Shown here: one piece after another, positions 1 through 5,216 of the stretch
Position numbering within the stretch: position 1 is the stretch's first letter
How the letters are laid out: each line of letters opens with the position of its first letter
Origin: SMTZ1-83 sp048883405
GTDB taxonomy: Archaea; Asgardarchaeota; Thorarchaeia; Thorarchaeales; Thorarchaeaceae
Reading direction: 5' to 3'
NCBI GenBank assembly: GCA_048883405.1
Contig: JBHLQS010000172.1
Span: 1-6,099 of the forward strand
DNA length: 6,099 bases
Notes under the pieces: model-generated
What the model was told of the DNA's origin: nothing
Seen by the model: the letters and a program-made list of their open reading frames with translations, nothing else
Databases searched by the model: none
Made by a program: the position numbers and the translations under genes

Positions 1-33
1 AAAAAAAAGCAAAAGGGGGAGGGACTAATTCCC
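1..33 (-). terminator. Hairpin plus T-tract terminator for the small membrane ORF
   Basis: Read on the minus strand, a short inverted repeat (GGGA/TCCC, 5-base loop, 21-33) lies 7 bases past the stop codon at 41-43. It is followed by a C-run and then CTTTTGCTTTTTTTT reaching the window edge. Archaeal RNA polymerase terminates at oligo-T on the non-template strand with or without a hairpin, so the T-run is the stronger part of the signal. The window cuts it off, so the full T-run length is unknown. Confidence 0.6.
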
Positions 34-40
34 ATCACGC

Positions 41-160
41 CTAGGGATGGGTCTCGTCTCTCGAGAGAAACTGCCACGTGAAGTATATGACTGCGAAAGC
101 CACGCCGAGTTCAAAGAGACCGGCAAACGCCTCGAAGATAGGATTGAGAATTTGCGTCAA
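41..160 (-). CDS. Small single-span membrane protein, 39 residues (hypothetical)
   Basis: This reading frame encodes 39 residues from a TTG start to TAG. The product is strongly hydrophobic: residues 4-32 are rich in Ile, Leu, Phe, Ala and Val, with one likely membrane helix at about 17-32. The tail Ser-Arg-Asp-Glu-Thr-His-Pro is polar. Two glutamates (9 and 17) sit in the hydrophobic stretch. The first in-frame stop upstream leaves TTG as the only usual start. A Shine-Dalgarno-like AAGGCGAT lies 2 bases before TTG, one mismatch from AAGGTGAT. A promoter-like AT block lies upstream and a terminator immediately downstream, so promoter, ORF and terminator make a complete unit. I recognise no family. 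The ORF is short enough that chance cannot be excluded, but composition and flanking signals together favour a real gene. Confidence 0.55.
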   Translation of the reverse strand: MTQILNPIFEAFAGLFELGVAFAVIYFTWQFLSRDETHP

Positions 161-189
161 ATATCGCCTTCTATGTATTAATTAGATAA

Positions 190-203
190 TTATAATATAA
201 ATT
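190..203 (-). promoter_or_regulatory. TATA-box region for the 39-residue ORF
   Basis: On the minus strand this reads AATTTATATTATAA, inside an AT-only-like block spanning about 176-212. Its centre lies about 35 bases upstream of the TTG at 160. A start site about 26 bases downstream of the box would give a leader of roughly 10 bases, which would include the AAGGCGAT ribosome-binding-like element. This is the most AT-rich stretch of the window. No convincing purine-rich BRE is visible next to it. Confidence 0.5.
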
Positions 204-382
204 GATAGATATAGGAAATTTCACTAGGGTCTTTCAGTGTGTGGATTAGTGGTCCCATAGGACTCAGAGAGGAGCCTTAAACTGGAGTTTCCTTTTTCTA
301 CAGTTCTGGAGAAGACAATTTGTCAATCGATTGATCGGTCAACAGATACGAAACGCGATTATGATGACTACCAGACGAATTG
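204..382. other. Intergenic stretch with no gene seen
   Basis: This lies between the stop of the 116-residue membrane protein and the promoter of the 39-residue ORF. I see no tRNA-like B box, no coding-like frame and no long repeat. It contains a perfect 12-base palindrome (TCAATCGATTGA, 323-334) overlapped on its left by a smaller GACA/TGTC repeat (314-324). A pyrimidine run TTTCCTTTTTCTAC on the plus strand lies at 287-300. None of these has a clear function. Confidence 0.5.
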
Positions 383-733
383 CTACTGGGTTGATGGAGG
401 TCCTAGCTCTCTCGCTCTTCGTTCCGCCCTCCCGATGGCAATCATGTAGATGAAGTAACTTGTGTAAATAGTCATTATCACACTGATCGATAGTAACGCA
501 AGAAGGTTGGCGGTGGACATCTCGGATAATAACATTGCTGCAAGAATCGACATTGGTAGCCAAAGAAGCGGGACAGAACAGACTGCAAAGAGGATAGGAA
601 CCTGAGGCTCAGCAGCAGCATAACACCTAGCTGAGCAGTATCTCCGCCCCCTAGCACTTCGCCAGAGAAATCTGCTATTCCATTGATGTTTTGGTTTTTT
701 GCACCAGCTGCAGTAGATTTCTCCGCTTTCCAT
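383..733 (-). CDS. TRASH-like zinc-motif protein with two membrane spans, 116 residues
   Basis: The N-terminus carries Cys8-x2-Cys11, then 21 residues, then Cys33-x3-Cys37 (CSARC). The C-x(19-22)-C-x3-C spacing is that described for TRASH metal-binding domains, so one zinc or other metal ion is probably bound there. Two hydrophobic helices follow at about 45-70 and 76-100, then a basic tail (Arg102, Arg105, Arg106, Arg108). By the positive-inside rule, both the metal domain and the tail probably face the cytoplasm, with a short outside loop. The ATG at 733 is the first start after an in-frame stop. No Shine-Dalgarno is visible, so the message may be leaderless or short-leadered. A frame on the same strand (478-777) overlaps but lacks this organised architecture. 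The exact family is not recognised. Possible roles, by analogy only, are metal sensing or membrane-anchored signalling. Confidence 0.72.
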   Translation of the reverse strand: MESGEIYCSWCKKPKHQWNSRFLWRSARGRRYCSARCYAAAEPQVPILFAVCSVPLLWLPMSILAAMLLSEMSTANLLALLSISVIMTIYTSYFIYMIAIGRAERRARELGPPSTQ

Positions 734-942
734 ATGGAGTGATGCTCAGGTTCGAAGATAACTTCATTGATTTCCATGAGACAGTATTTGAAGAGTCTAT
801 CTAGACGGGGCTAAGGCAACACCAAGTGTCCAAACCTCGCTGATCAAGCCTTCGAGATAGCAGCGAGTCGGCCTCCATTCTGGGTAGCAGAGCAAAGGTT
901 TGCGAGGATTGAAGAGTCGGTGTATATATTGCCATGCGGTTT
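734..942. other. Intergenic stretch between two membrane-protein genes
   Basis: About 209 bases separate two minus-strand genes. It holds a TATA-like AATATATACA on the minus strand (921-930) and a 10-base direct repeat TTGAAGAGTC (788-797 and 909-918). There is also a doubtful 25-codon minus-strand ORF at 801-878 (ATG start, with two adjacent cysteines near its end). A weaker TTCAAATAC at about 784-792 could be the promoter of the 116-residue gene. No tRNA-like fold or T-run terminator was found. Confidence 0.4.
921..930 (-). promoter_or_regulatory. TATA-box-like element with no obvious target gene
   Basis: The minus strand reads AATATATACA, a good match to an archaeal TATA box. A transcript would begin near 897-902, but the next convincing gene on this strand does not start until 733, giving a leader of about 165 bases. 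It could drive a small RNA, the tiny ORF at 801-878, or a long-leadered message for the zinc-motif protein. Read on the plus strand it would fire antisense into the 92-residue gene. It may also be chance. Confidence 0.25.
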
Positions 943-1221
943 TTACTGCCGCTTTCTCGTCAACACTACAGCCATCGCCACCATTGTTAATGGAATAACT
1001 ACACTCAGAGGTAGTATAATGAACAGCAGGAGCATTTGGAAGTCCATTCCCTGAGGAATCATTTCCAGGAGCACATACACTATAGTCATAGCAAGCAAAC
1101 CTGTCATCACAACTAGAATCCCACCCCAAAGAAATGCCCACCAGGGTGCTCTGCTCACAGAGCCCTTTCCCAAGTAACCTTGATGAGTTGTGGCTTTACT
1201 ACGTTCAGATATGCAGTTCAA
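943..1221 (-). CDS. Two-span membrane protein, 92 residues, TTG start (hypothetical)
   Basis: After a short polar N-terminus (about 1-26) come two clear hydrophobic helices at about 29-52 and 63-87, separated by a short loop containing Pro, Gln, Gly and Asp. The protein ends in Thr-Arg-Lys-Arg-Gln. The Arg and Lys residues at both ends predict that both termini are cytoplasmic. An in-frame TGA lies three codons before the TTG, so TTG at 1221 is the first possible start. A GTG at codon 22 is the alternative. Layout and tail resemble the neighbouring 116-residue protein, and the first residues (Cys3, then Arg-Ser-Lys-Ala) weakly echo the end of its zinc motif, but no CxxC is present here or upstream. 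It may be a paralogue lacking its metal domain. A Cys/Asn-rich frame on the same strand (797-1141) overlaps it but looks non-coding. No family recognised. Confidence 0.55.
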   Translation of the reverse strand: MNCISERSKATTHQGYLGKGSVSRAPWWAFLWGGILVVMTGLLAMTIVYVLLEMIPQGMDFQMLLLFIILPLSVVIPLTMVAMAVVLTRKRQ

Positions 1222-1305
1222 ATCTATTCAGTGCTGTCTTCTATCTTTTCACACAAATGCTTTTGCTCAACCCATGGCTCAGTCCAGAAAGCCATCTTTC
1301 GGGGC

Positions 1306-2121
1306 TTAGAAGTCATCTATCGTCGTCTGCGTGAATGACATCTGCCTAGTCATCAGATCCAGCTTCTGCTGTTGCCTAGGATTGATTTTCCCCATCAGCC
1401 GGAGCATCTGTAGGGCATTGAAGGGTGCGTTTCCACTGAAATGATTGTTCCAGTATCCAAGGACAGACTCCGTGCGACTCATGATATCATCCAGACGGGG
1501 CTTCCAGGCTTCTAGCTCCTCCTCAGAGTATAGGTAGTTGTACCACGGGCTCACTCCATGGCCATGCCATCGCACATAGGCAAAATCAGTTGTGACACGC
1601 AAGTCAATTGGCAGTTTGGGCTCATCAACAATCACATAGGCGACTCCATAGTCCTCAAGCAACCTTGATGTCTTCTGAGAAACCCAACTCTCGTCCCTGA
1701 ACTCAATGGCATATCGAAAGGATGTGTCGAGCCCCGAAAGGAAAGCTTCAAGGTCAGCCATTTTAGATACATCCCAAGGAGGAAGCTGAATGAGCAGAGC
1801 TGCAATCTTTTTCTGTATGGGACGCATCAAGGAAAAGAACGATCTCAGCGCTTCACCGCCTTCGCCTAATAGGTTCAGCCGACTGTCATGGGTCACCTTC
1901 TTGGGGAGCTTGGCTGTGAAGAATTTGTTCTCCTTGAGGGAGGCCAAATGCTTCACGAAATTTGGTTGAGGGAGGGCATAGAAGGTTGAGTTAATCTCTG
2001 CGGTATCAAAGATTGCAAGATACTGCTGGAGGAGCGATTTTCCAGAATAGTAGAACACATCCTTCCAATCACTCTCATATGACCAACCACTTGTGCCGAT
2101 ATAGAGCCCCTTTCTTGACAT
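1306..2121 (-). CDS. DUF72 (YecE-like) family protein
   Basis: 271 residues from the ATG at 2121. A GTG two codons upstream (2127) is the alternative start, and neither has a visible Shine-Dalgarno. Hallmarks of the DUF72 family (PF01904, a TIM-barrel fold) appear in order: YIGTSGWSY at 7-15, EINSTFY at 42-48, FTAKLPKKVTH at 68-78, QLPP at 112-115, the YAIEFRDESW block at 137-146, YVRWHGHG at 182-189 and YWNN at 223-226 followed by G-x-AP-x-NA. Length is normal for the family, and the strong residues (Glu42, Asn44, Glu140, Arg142, Arg184, His186, Asn225/226) are present, so the protein looks intact and soluble. The biochemical activity of DUF72 proteins is not established, to my knowledge. 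The gene is divergent from the 103-residue gene, with 99 bases between start codons. Confidence 0.95.
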   Translation of the reverse strand: MSRKGLYIGTSGWSYESDWKDVFYYSGKSLLQQYLAIFDTAEINSTFYALPQPNFVKHLASLKENKFFTAKLPKKVTHDSRLNLLGEGGEALRSFFSLMRPIQKKIAALLIQLPPWDVSKMADLEAFLSGLDTSFRYAIEFRDESWVSQKTSRLLEDYGVAYVIVDEPKLPIDLRVTTDFAYVRWHGHGVSPWYNYLYSEEELEAWKPRLDDIMSRTESVLGYWNNHFSGNAPFNALQMLRLMGKINPRQQQKLDLMTRQMSFTQTTIDDF

Positions 2122-2176
2122 TGTCACAATACGTTGATGGAAGCAAACAGGTTTCTATCTTCCGGCATTGAGGAAG

Positions 2177-2191
2177 AGATTCATAAGAGAC
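2177..2191. promoter_or_regulatory. Possible shared TATA-like element in a divergent intergenic region
   Basis: The 99-base gap between the divergent starts holds one AT-rich TATA-like core: TTCATAAG on the plus strand, CTTATGAA on the minus. Transcription 26 bases to either side would begin near 2210 (11-base leader for the plus gene) and near 2158 (about 37-base leader for the DUF72 gene). The match is weak, and the spacing is the main argument. Confidence 0.25.
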
Positions 2192-2220
2192 AAAGACTGC
2201 GATGCAGATGTGAATGACCA

Positions 2221-2532
2221 ATGAAAGCAGAGAATATCAAGGCTGAATTCAACAATCTGGTGATACACATGGGCAGCTTTCGTGACAAGGGCTTCAAGAT
2301 GAAATGTGATGTTTCCTACGAGGACCTTCTCTTGGTCATGGATGGCGGGAAGAAGAAGGCTCGACTTCACGCACGCAACATTAACAATGTTCACCTAGAG
2401 AAGAAGGCCATTCGCATAGCCGCATTGAATTTTGAGATTTCAGAGGGCGAGGAAGTAAGCGTCGCCAGTGGTTCAATACGACTAGAGCTCGGTAAAGAAA
2501 CTGAGGTATGGTATAAGGAACTCTGGGGCTGA
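2221..2532 (+). CDS. Hypothetical soluble protein, 103 residues
   Basis: I do not recognise the family. The ATG at 2221 is the first start after an in-frame TGA at 2215-2217, and no Shine-Dalgarno precedes it. The product is highly charged and alternates short hydrophobic segments (LVIHM, LLLVM, AIRIAAL, SIRLEL) with charged turns. This suggests a small, mostly beta-strand domain without membrane spans or signal peptide. It has one cysteine (residue 29) and no visible metal site. Composition is typical of cytoplasmic coding DNA, unlike the competing minus-strand frames at 2155-2394 and 2391-2693. It lies 69 bases upstream of the glutamine synthetase on the same strand. Because that gene has its own promoter-like box, co-transcription is possible but not required. 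There is no T-run after the stop. Confidence 0.68.
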   Translation: MKAENIKAEFNNLVIHMGSFRDKGFKMKCDVSYEDLLLVMDGGKKKARLHARNINNVHLEKKAIRIAALNFEISEGEEVSVASGSIRLELGKETEVWYKELWG

Positions 2533-2550
2533 AAACTCCAGCTGGAACAT

Positions 2551-2558
2551 CTTAAATA
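2551..2558 (+). promoter_or_regulatory. TATA box for the glutamine synthetase gene
   Basis: CTTAAATA, followed by CA, is a good archaeal TATA-box match. It is centred about 47 bases upstream of the ATG at 2602. A start site near 2580 would leave a leader of about 20 bases that contains the Shine-Dalgarno GGTGAT. Confidence 0.5.
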
Positions 2559-2591
2559 CAGGGCATTATGAGCCGAATCTCGTCGACTGGT

Positions 2592-2597
2592 GGTGAT
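2592..2597 (+). promoter_or_regulatory. Ribosome binding site GGTGAT that fixes the synthetase start
   Basis: GGTGAT matches the complement of the 16S rRNA 3' end and stands 4 bases before the ATG at 2602. Two in-frame GTG codons (2590 and 2593) lie within or against this element, so ATG 2602 is the better start. It is the clearest Shine-Dalgarno in the window. Confidence 0.65.
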
Positions 2598-2601
2598 TCG
2601 G

Positions 2602-3909
2602 ATGTCTGAACAGATAGAATATGTTGAGCTTCGATTTGTGGACATATTGGGCCGAATGAAGGCTATGGTTGTACCCTGTAATCCGGCGGACACTCTTGAT
2701 GAACTACGAAAGGATCCTAGTCTATTGGAGGGAATGAGTCTGGATGGAAGCTCAGTTGCTGGACTTTCAATGGTTGAGGCTTCAGATCTCCGCCTGGTAC
2801 CCGATCCAGACTCTTTGATTGAACTCCCATATTCACTTCAAAGAACTGCAGCAGTGATGTGTTCTGTAACCGAGAAAAGCGGCACAGAAGGCAGAGAGTC
2901 GCTTTATCCACTAGACAGCAGAGGAACTCTTCACACAGTCTGCGATAAATTGTTACCTGGAAATCTCTCTCTGAGGGTCAAGATTGAACCCGAATTCCAC
3001 TTCATCACACGAGACGGAGATCTATTCGATTCTGGCGGATATGCTGATACATATCCACAGAATCCAGGTGCTGATATTCTCATTGAGATTGCCTCCGCAA
3101 TTCGAGGCATGGGTATGAAACCTCGAGTGATTCATCATGAAGTGGGAGAAGCGCAACAAGAGATTGAGATTTCGCATGAAGATATTCAGCAGATGGCGGA
3201 TTTTATTTTGACTTTCAAGAATCTCGCCCGAACTGTCGCAGCCAGTCGAGACATCGATGTTACTTTCATGCCAAAACCATTCGAAGGAGCTGCAGGCAAT
3301 GGGCTTCATTGTCATATTCAGCTATGGGAGGGTGACGACAATCTGTTCGGCAAGGAAACCAATGGCCTCTTGTCAGACACAGGGAAGAGCTTCATTGCTG
3401 GGCTTCTTGAACATGCTCCAGCTCTCACAGCAATAGCAAATCCAACAATTAACTCCTACAAGCGACTTGTTCCGCATCATGAGGCTCCTGTATACATCAC
3501 ATGGGGCTATAGAAACAGAACAGTTCTTGTTCGAGTACCTCTCTTCAAGACAAAGGATAAAGCAGCAGCGGAGCTGCGGTCTCCGGACGCCACGGCTAAT
3601 CCGTATCTTCTATTCTCAGCTATTGTGGCTGCTGGAATGGATGGTGTGAATCAAGAGATGAAGCCGCCCGATCCCAGGAGTGAAGACATCTTTCGTCTCT
3701 CTGATTCAGAGAGGGCGTCATTTGGAATCAAAATGCTCCCGTCTTCTCTCAGAGAGGCTCTGAATTATCTTGAGAGAGATGAAGTCATTCGAGATGCCAT
3801 TGGATCCGAGTTGATTGAAGCCTTCATCCGTGTGAAGCGCGATGAGTGGAGAGAGTATGTCAACTATGCCATCACTAACTGGGAATGGTCAAAGTATCAT
3901 TCATTCTAG
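2602..3909 (+). CDS. glnA: Type I glutamine synthetase family protein
   Basis: 435 residues; expected to join ammonia to glutamate using ATP, as a cytoplasmic dodecamer. The N-terminal beta-grasp domain (about 1-100) has FVDILGRMKAMVVP and LDGSS, with the ammonia-site Asp48 and Ser51. The catalytic domain keeps the metal ligands Glu129 and Glu131 (EPEF), Glu180 (HHEVGEAQQEIE), Glu187, His236 (GLHCH) and Glu325 (ELRSPD). It also keeps the GGY tyrosine (147), NSYKRLVP with Arg288, EAP with Glu294, and RNR/RVP. The C-terminus WEWSKYHSF is family-like. It lacks an obvious adenylylation-site tyrosine loop, and its length fits the GSI-alpha type. Oddities: the loop normally N-G-S-G-M-H reads A-G-N-G-L-H (Ala231), and ITWG replaces the usual AWS. 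A related gamma-glutamyl-amine ligase therefore remains possible, though the intact ammonia site favours true glutamine synthetase. It is convergent with the aminotransferase gene. Confidence 0.93.
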   Translation: MSEQIEYVELRFVDILGRMKAMVVPCNPADTLDELRKDPSLLEGMSLDGSSVAGLSMVEASDLRLVPDPDSLIELPYSLQRTAAVMCSVTEKSGTEGRESLYPLDSRGTLHTVCDKLLPGNLSLRVKIEPEFHFITRDGDLFDSGGYADTYPQNPGADILIEIASAIRGMGMKPRVIHHEVGEAQQEIEISHEDIQQMADFILTFKNLARTVAASRDIDVTFMPKPFEGAAGNGLHCHIQLWEGDDNLFGKETNGLLSDTGKSFIAGLLEHAPALTAIANPTINSYKRLVPHHEAPVYITWGYRNRTVLVRVPLFKTKDKAAAELRSPDATANPYLLFSAIVAAGMDGVNQEMKPPDPRSEDIFRLSDSERASFGIKMLPSSLREALNYLERDEVIRDAIGSELIEAFIRVKRDEWREYVNYAITNWEWSKYHSF

Positions 3910-5063
3910 TGGTTCCTAAAGTATGCTGTCAGTCTATCAAAGGCTTCATCCACTGCTTCGGGAGTAAGAGGCCCAATTGATATGCGAAGATGGGATTCAC
4001 CAGCTTCTCCGAAAACTCGTCCGGGCAGCACAAGAACCTTTGAATCTCGAAGTATGTCGAGCACTAGCTTTCGAGAGTCTATACAGCCAATTACTCGTGG
4101 AAACAGGTAGAAAGTCCCTGCAGTCCTTGTTGTGTCGAGCGCCTGTATCTCGTCCATTCTGAGGTACGCAAGGTCTCTCAAAAGACTCAGTTTATCAATT
4201 TCCTCCTGAATATCGTCTAGTCCATGTTTCAGTATTTCGAGAGCAAGCATTTGCCCGGGAGTTGGAGCGCAGATAGTGACTGTGTCCTGGACCTTGAGAA
4301 ACTCCTGCATGAATTGGTCAGAACCTATAACATATCCAACTCGCCACCCGCTCATTCCAAAATCCTTACTGAAGCTACCCAAAGAGATCATGTGATCACG
4401 TGCGTCAGAACGGGACCAGGGACTATAATGAGTGGCACCGTCAAAAACAAGTCGTCCGTATGTTTCATCCGATATGAGAAAGAGATTCTTGTCAACGCAA
4501 AGATCAACTAGAGCATCGATATCTTCTTGGGAGTATACGGCACCCGTTGGATTGTTTGGTGATGCAATAAAGATCGCACATGTTTCTTTGTCCACAGCAG
4601 ATTCAATTGCCTCGTAATTCAATTGATAGTCAGTGCTTACAGGGACTTCAGTTATCTCGCCTCCAGCAAGGCGGACAGCCATAACGGAGTTGAAGTAATA
4701 CGGAGAGGGCATTATCACCTTGTTGCCAGATGTCAGTATAGTGAATATCGTTCCAGTAAAAGCTGCATTTGCTCCAGCAGTAATGGACAGTTCCTTTTCC
4801 GGATCAGCTTGGACACTCCAATTCTGGCGAAGGTATATCGCCAACTCCTCCCTAAGCTCAAGATGGCCTTGATCAGGAGTATATCTGTGGATTGATGGAT
4901 GGAACAGGGTTTCGCCAAAGGACTTCAGGGTTTCAGTGGGAGGAATATGTCCAGGAAGCCCCTGACCTAGATTCAGGAAGTCTGGTGATGCAACATATCT
5001 CTGAGCTGCCTCAATCAGCTTCAAGATTGGAGGAGGCATGATTTTGTCAGTGCGGAATCTCAT
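3906..5063 (-). CDS. Class I PLP-dependent aminotransferase (aspartate aminotransferase-like)
   Basis: 385 residues from the ATG at 5063; a GTG three codons upstream (5072) is the alternative. Fold type I aminotransferase signatures are present: YTPDQGHLELREELA (61-75), the AGANAAF cofactor-phosphate region (about 96-102), NNPTG (170-174; Asn171 contacts the pyridine ring), SDETYGRLVF with Asp199 and Tyr202, SFSKDFGMSGWRVGY with the PLP-binding Lys233, and HLRIS with Arg360, which binds the substrate alpha-carboxylate. The length is normal and nothing is missing. It should move amino groups between an amino acid and a 2-oxoacid in the cytoplasm, probably with glutamate/2-oxoglutarate as one pair. 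The second substrate (aspartate, aromatic, alanine or other) cannot be read from sequence. Its TAG overlaps the synthetase TAG by four bases, and its upstream side is divergent from the PAC2 gene. Confidence 0.95.
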   Translation of the reverse strand: MRFRTDKIMPPPILKLIEAAQRYVASPDFLNLGQGLPGHIPPTETLKSFGETLFHPSIHRYTPDQGHLELREELAIYLRQNWSVQADPEKELSITAGANAAFTGTIFTILTSGNKVIMPSPYYFNSVMAVRLAGGEITEVPVSTDYQLNYEAIESAVDKETCAIFIASPNNPTGAVYSQEDIDALVDLCVDKNLFLISDETYGRLVFDGATHYSPWSRSDARDHMISLGSFSKDFGMSGWRVGYVIGSDQFMQEFLKVQDTVTICAPTPGQMLALEILKHGLDDIQEEIDKLSLLRDLAYLRMDEIQALDTTRTAGTFYLFPRVIGCIDSRKLVLDILRDSKVLVLPGRVFGEAGESHLRISIGPLTPEAVDEAFDRLTAYFRNH

Positions 5064-5110
5064 CGACAACACATCTGAAGATCAGACCAGCATGTAACAA
5101 TTAGCAGGGA

Positions 5111-5118
5111 ATGATAAA
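5111..5118 (-). promoter_or_regulatory. TATA-like element for the aminotransferase gene
   Basis: The minus strand reads TTTATCAT, centred about 51 bases upstream of the ATG at 5063. A start site near 5088 would give a leader of about 25 bases. No convincing Shine-Dalgarno is seen before either the ATG or the alternative GTG. Confidence 0.35.
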
Positions 5119-5172
5119 GGCATATTGGCGTCGCGAAAATTCTAGCTCTACTTCTTGAGGGCTCATGTCAAG

Positions 5173-5181
5173 CTTAATATT
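5173..5181 (+). promoter_or_regulatory. TATA box for the PAC2-family gene
   Basis: CTTAATATT on the plus strand is centred about 40 bases before the ATG at 5217. Initiation 26-28 bases downstream would fall at about 5203-5205. That gives a leader of about 12 bases to the ATG, or a leaderless message if the GTG at 5205 is used. A GGTG (5204-5207) sits 9 bases before the ATG and could act as a weak ribosome binding site. Confidence 0.4.
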
Positions 5182-5216
5182 GGACCAACCTCCCCCAAGG
5201 CTCGGTGTTCTCAGCT

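Noticed and set aside
57..68. Perfect palindrome TCTCTCGAGAGA
   Set aside because: It falls within the end of the 39-residue ORF (Leu-Ser-Arg codons). It is too short and too simple to interpret alone.
339..563. Minus-strand open frame of 74 codons
   Set aside because: Product has no domain pattern and shadows the end of the two-span protein at 383-733.
478..777. Minus-strand open frame of 99 codons overlapping the zinc-motif protein
   Set aside because: Its first 20 residues look plausible, but the rest is a shifted reading of the zinc-motif and membrane segments. The 383-733 frame has an ordered Cys4 motif, two helices and a basic tail.
734..942. Possible tRNA hidden in the intergenic region (GGTTCGA at about 743-751)
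   Set aside because: The B-box-like match lacks the following TCC, and no acceptor or anticodon arms could be paired around it.
797..1141. Minus-strand open frame of 114 codons
   Set aside because: It overlaps the 92-residue two-span protein in another frame. Its product is rich in Cys, Asn, Ser and Tyr with no organised hydrophobic segments, whereas the competing frame has two clean membrane helices.
1287..1300. GAAAG/CTTTC hairpin just past the DUF72 stop, considered as a terminator
   Set aside because: The stem is only five base pairs, with no T-run following on the minus strand.
2155..2394. Minus-strand open frame opposite the 103-residue gene
   Set aside because: It shadows the plus-strand gene, which has a more typical soluble-protein composition and a start fixed by an upstream stop.
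3697..3713. CTCTCTGA/TCAGAGAG inverted repeat, with more CTCTC/GAGAG at about 3745-3780
   Set aside because: It lies inside synthetase coding sequence and follows from Leu-Ser-Asp-Ser-Glu-Arg and Ser-Leu-Arg-Glu codons. The central spacer is one base, and nothing suggests function beyond coding.
4224..4511. Plus-strand open frame inside the aminotransferase gene
   Set aside because: Antisense shadow; the minus-strand frame here carries all catalytic motifs of an aminotransferase.
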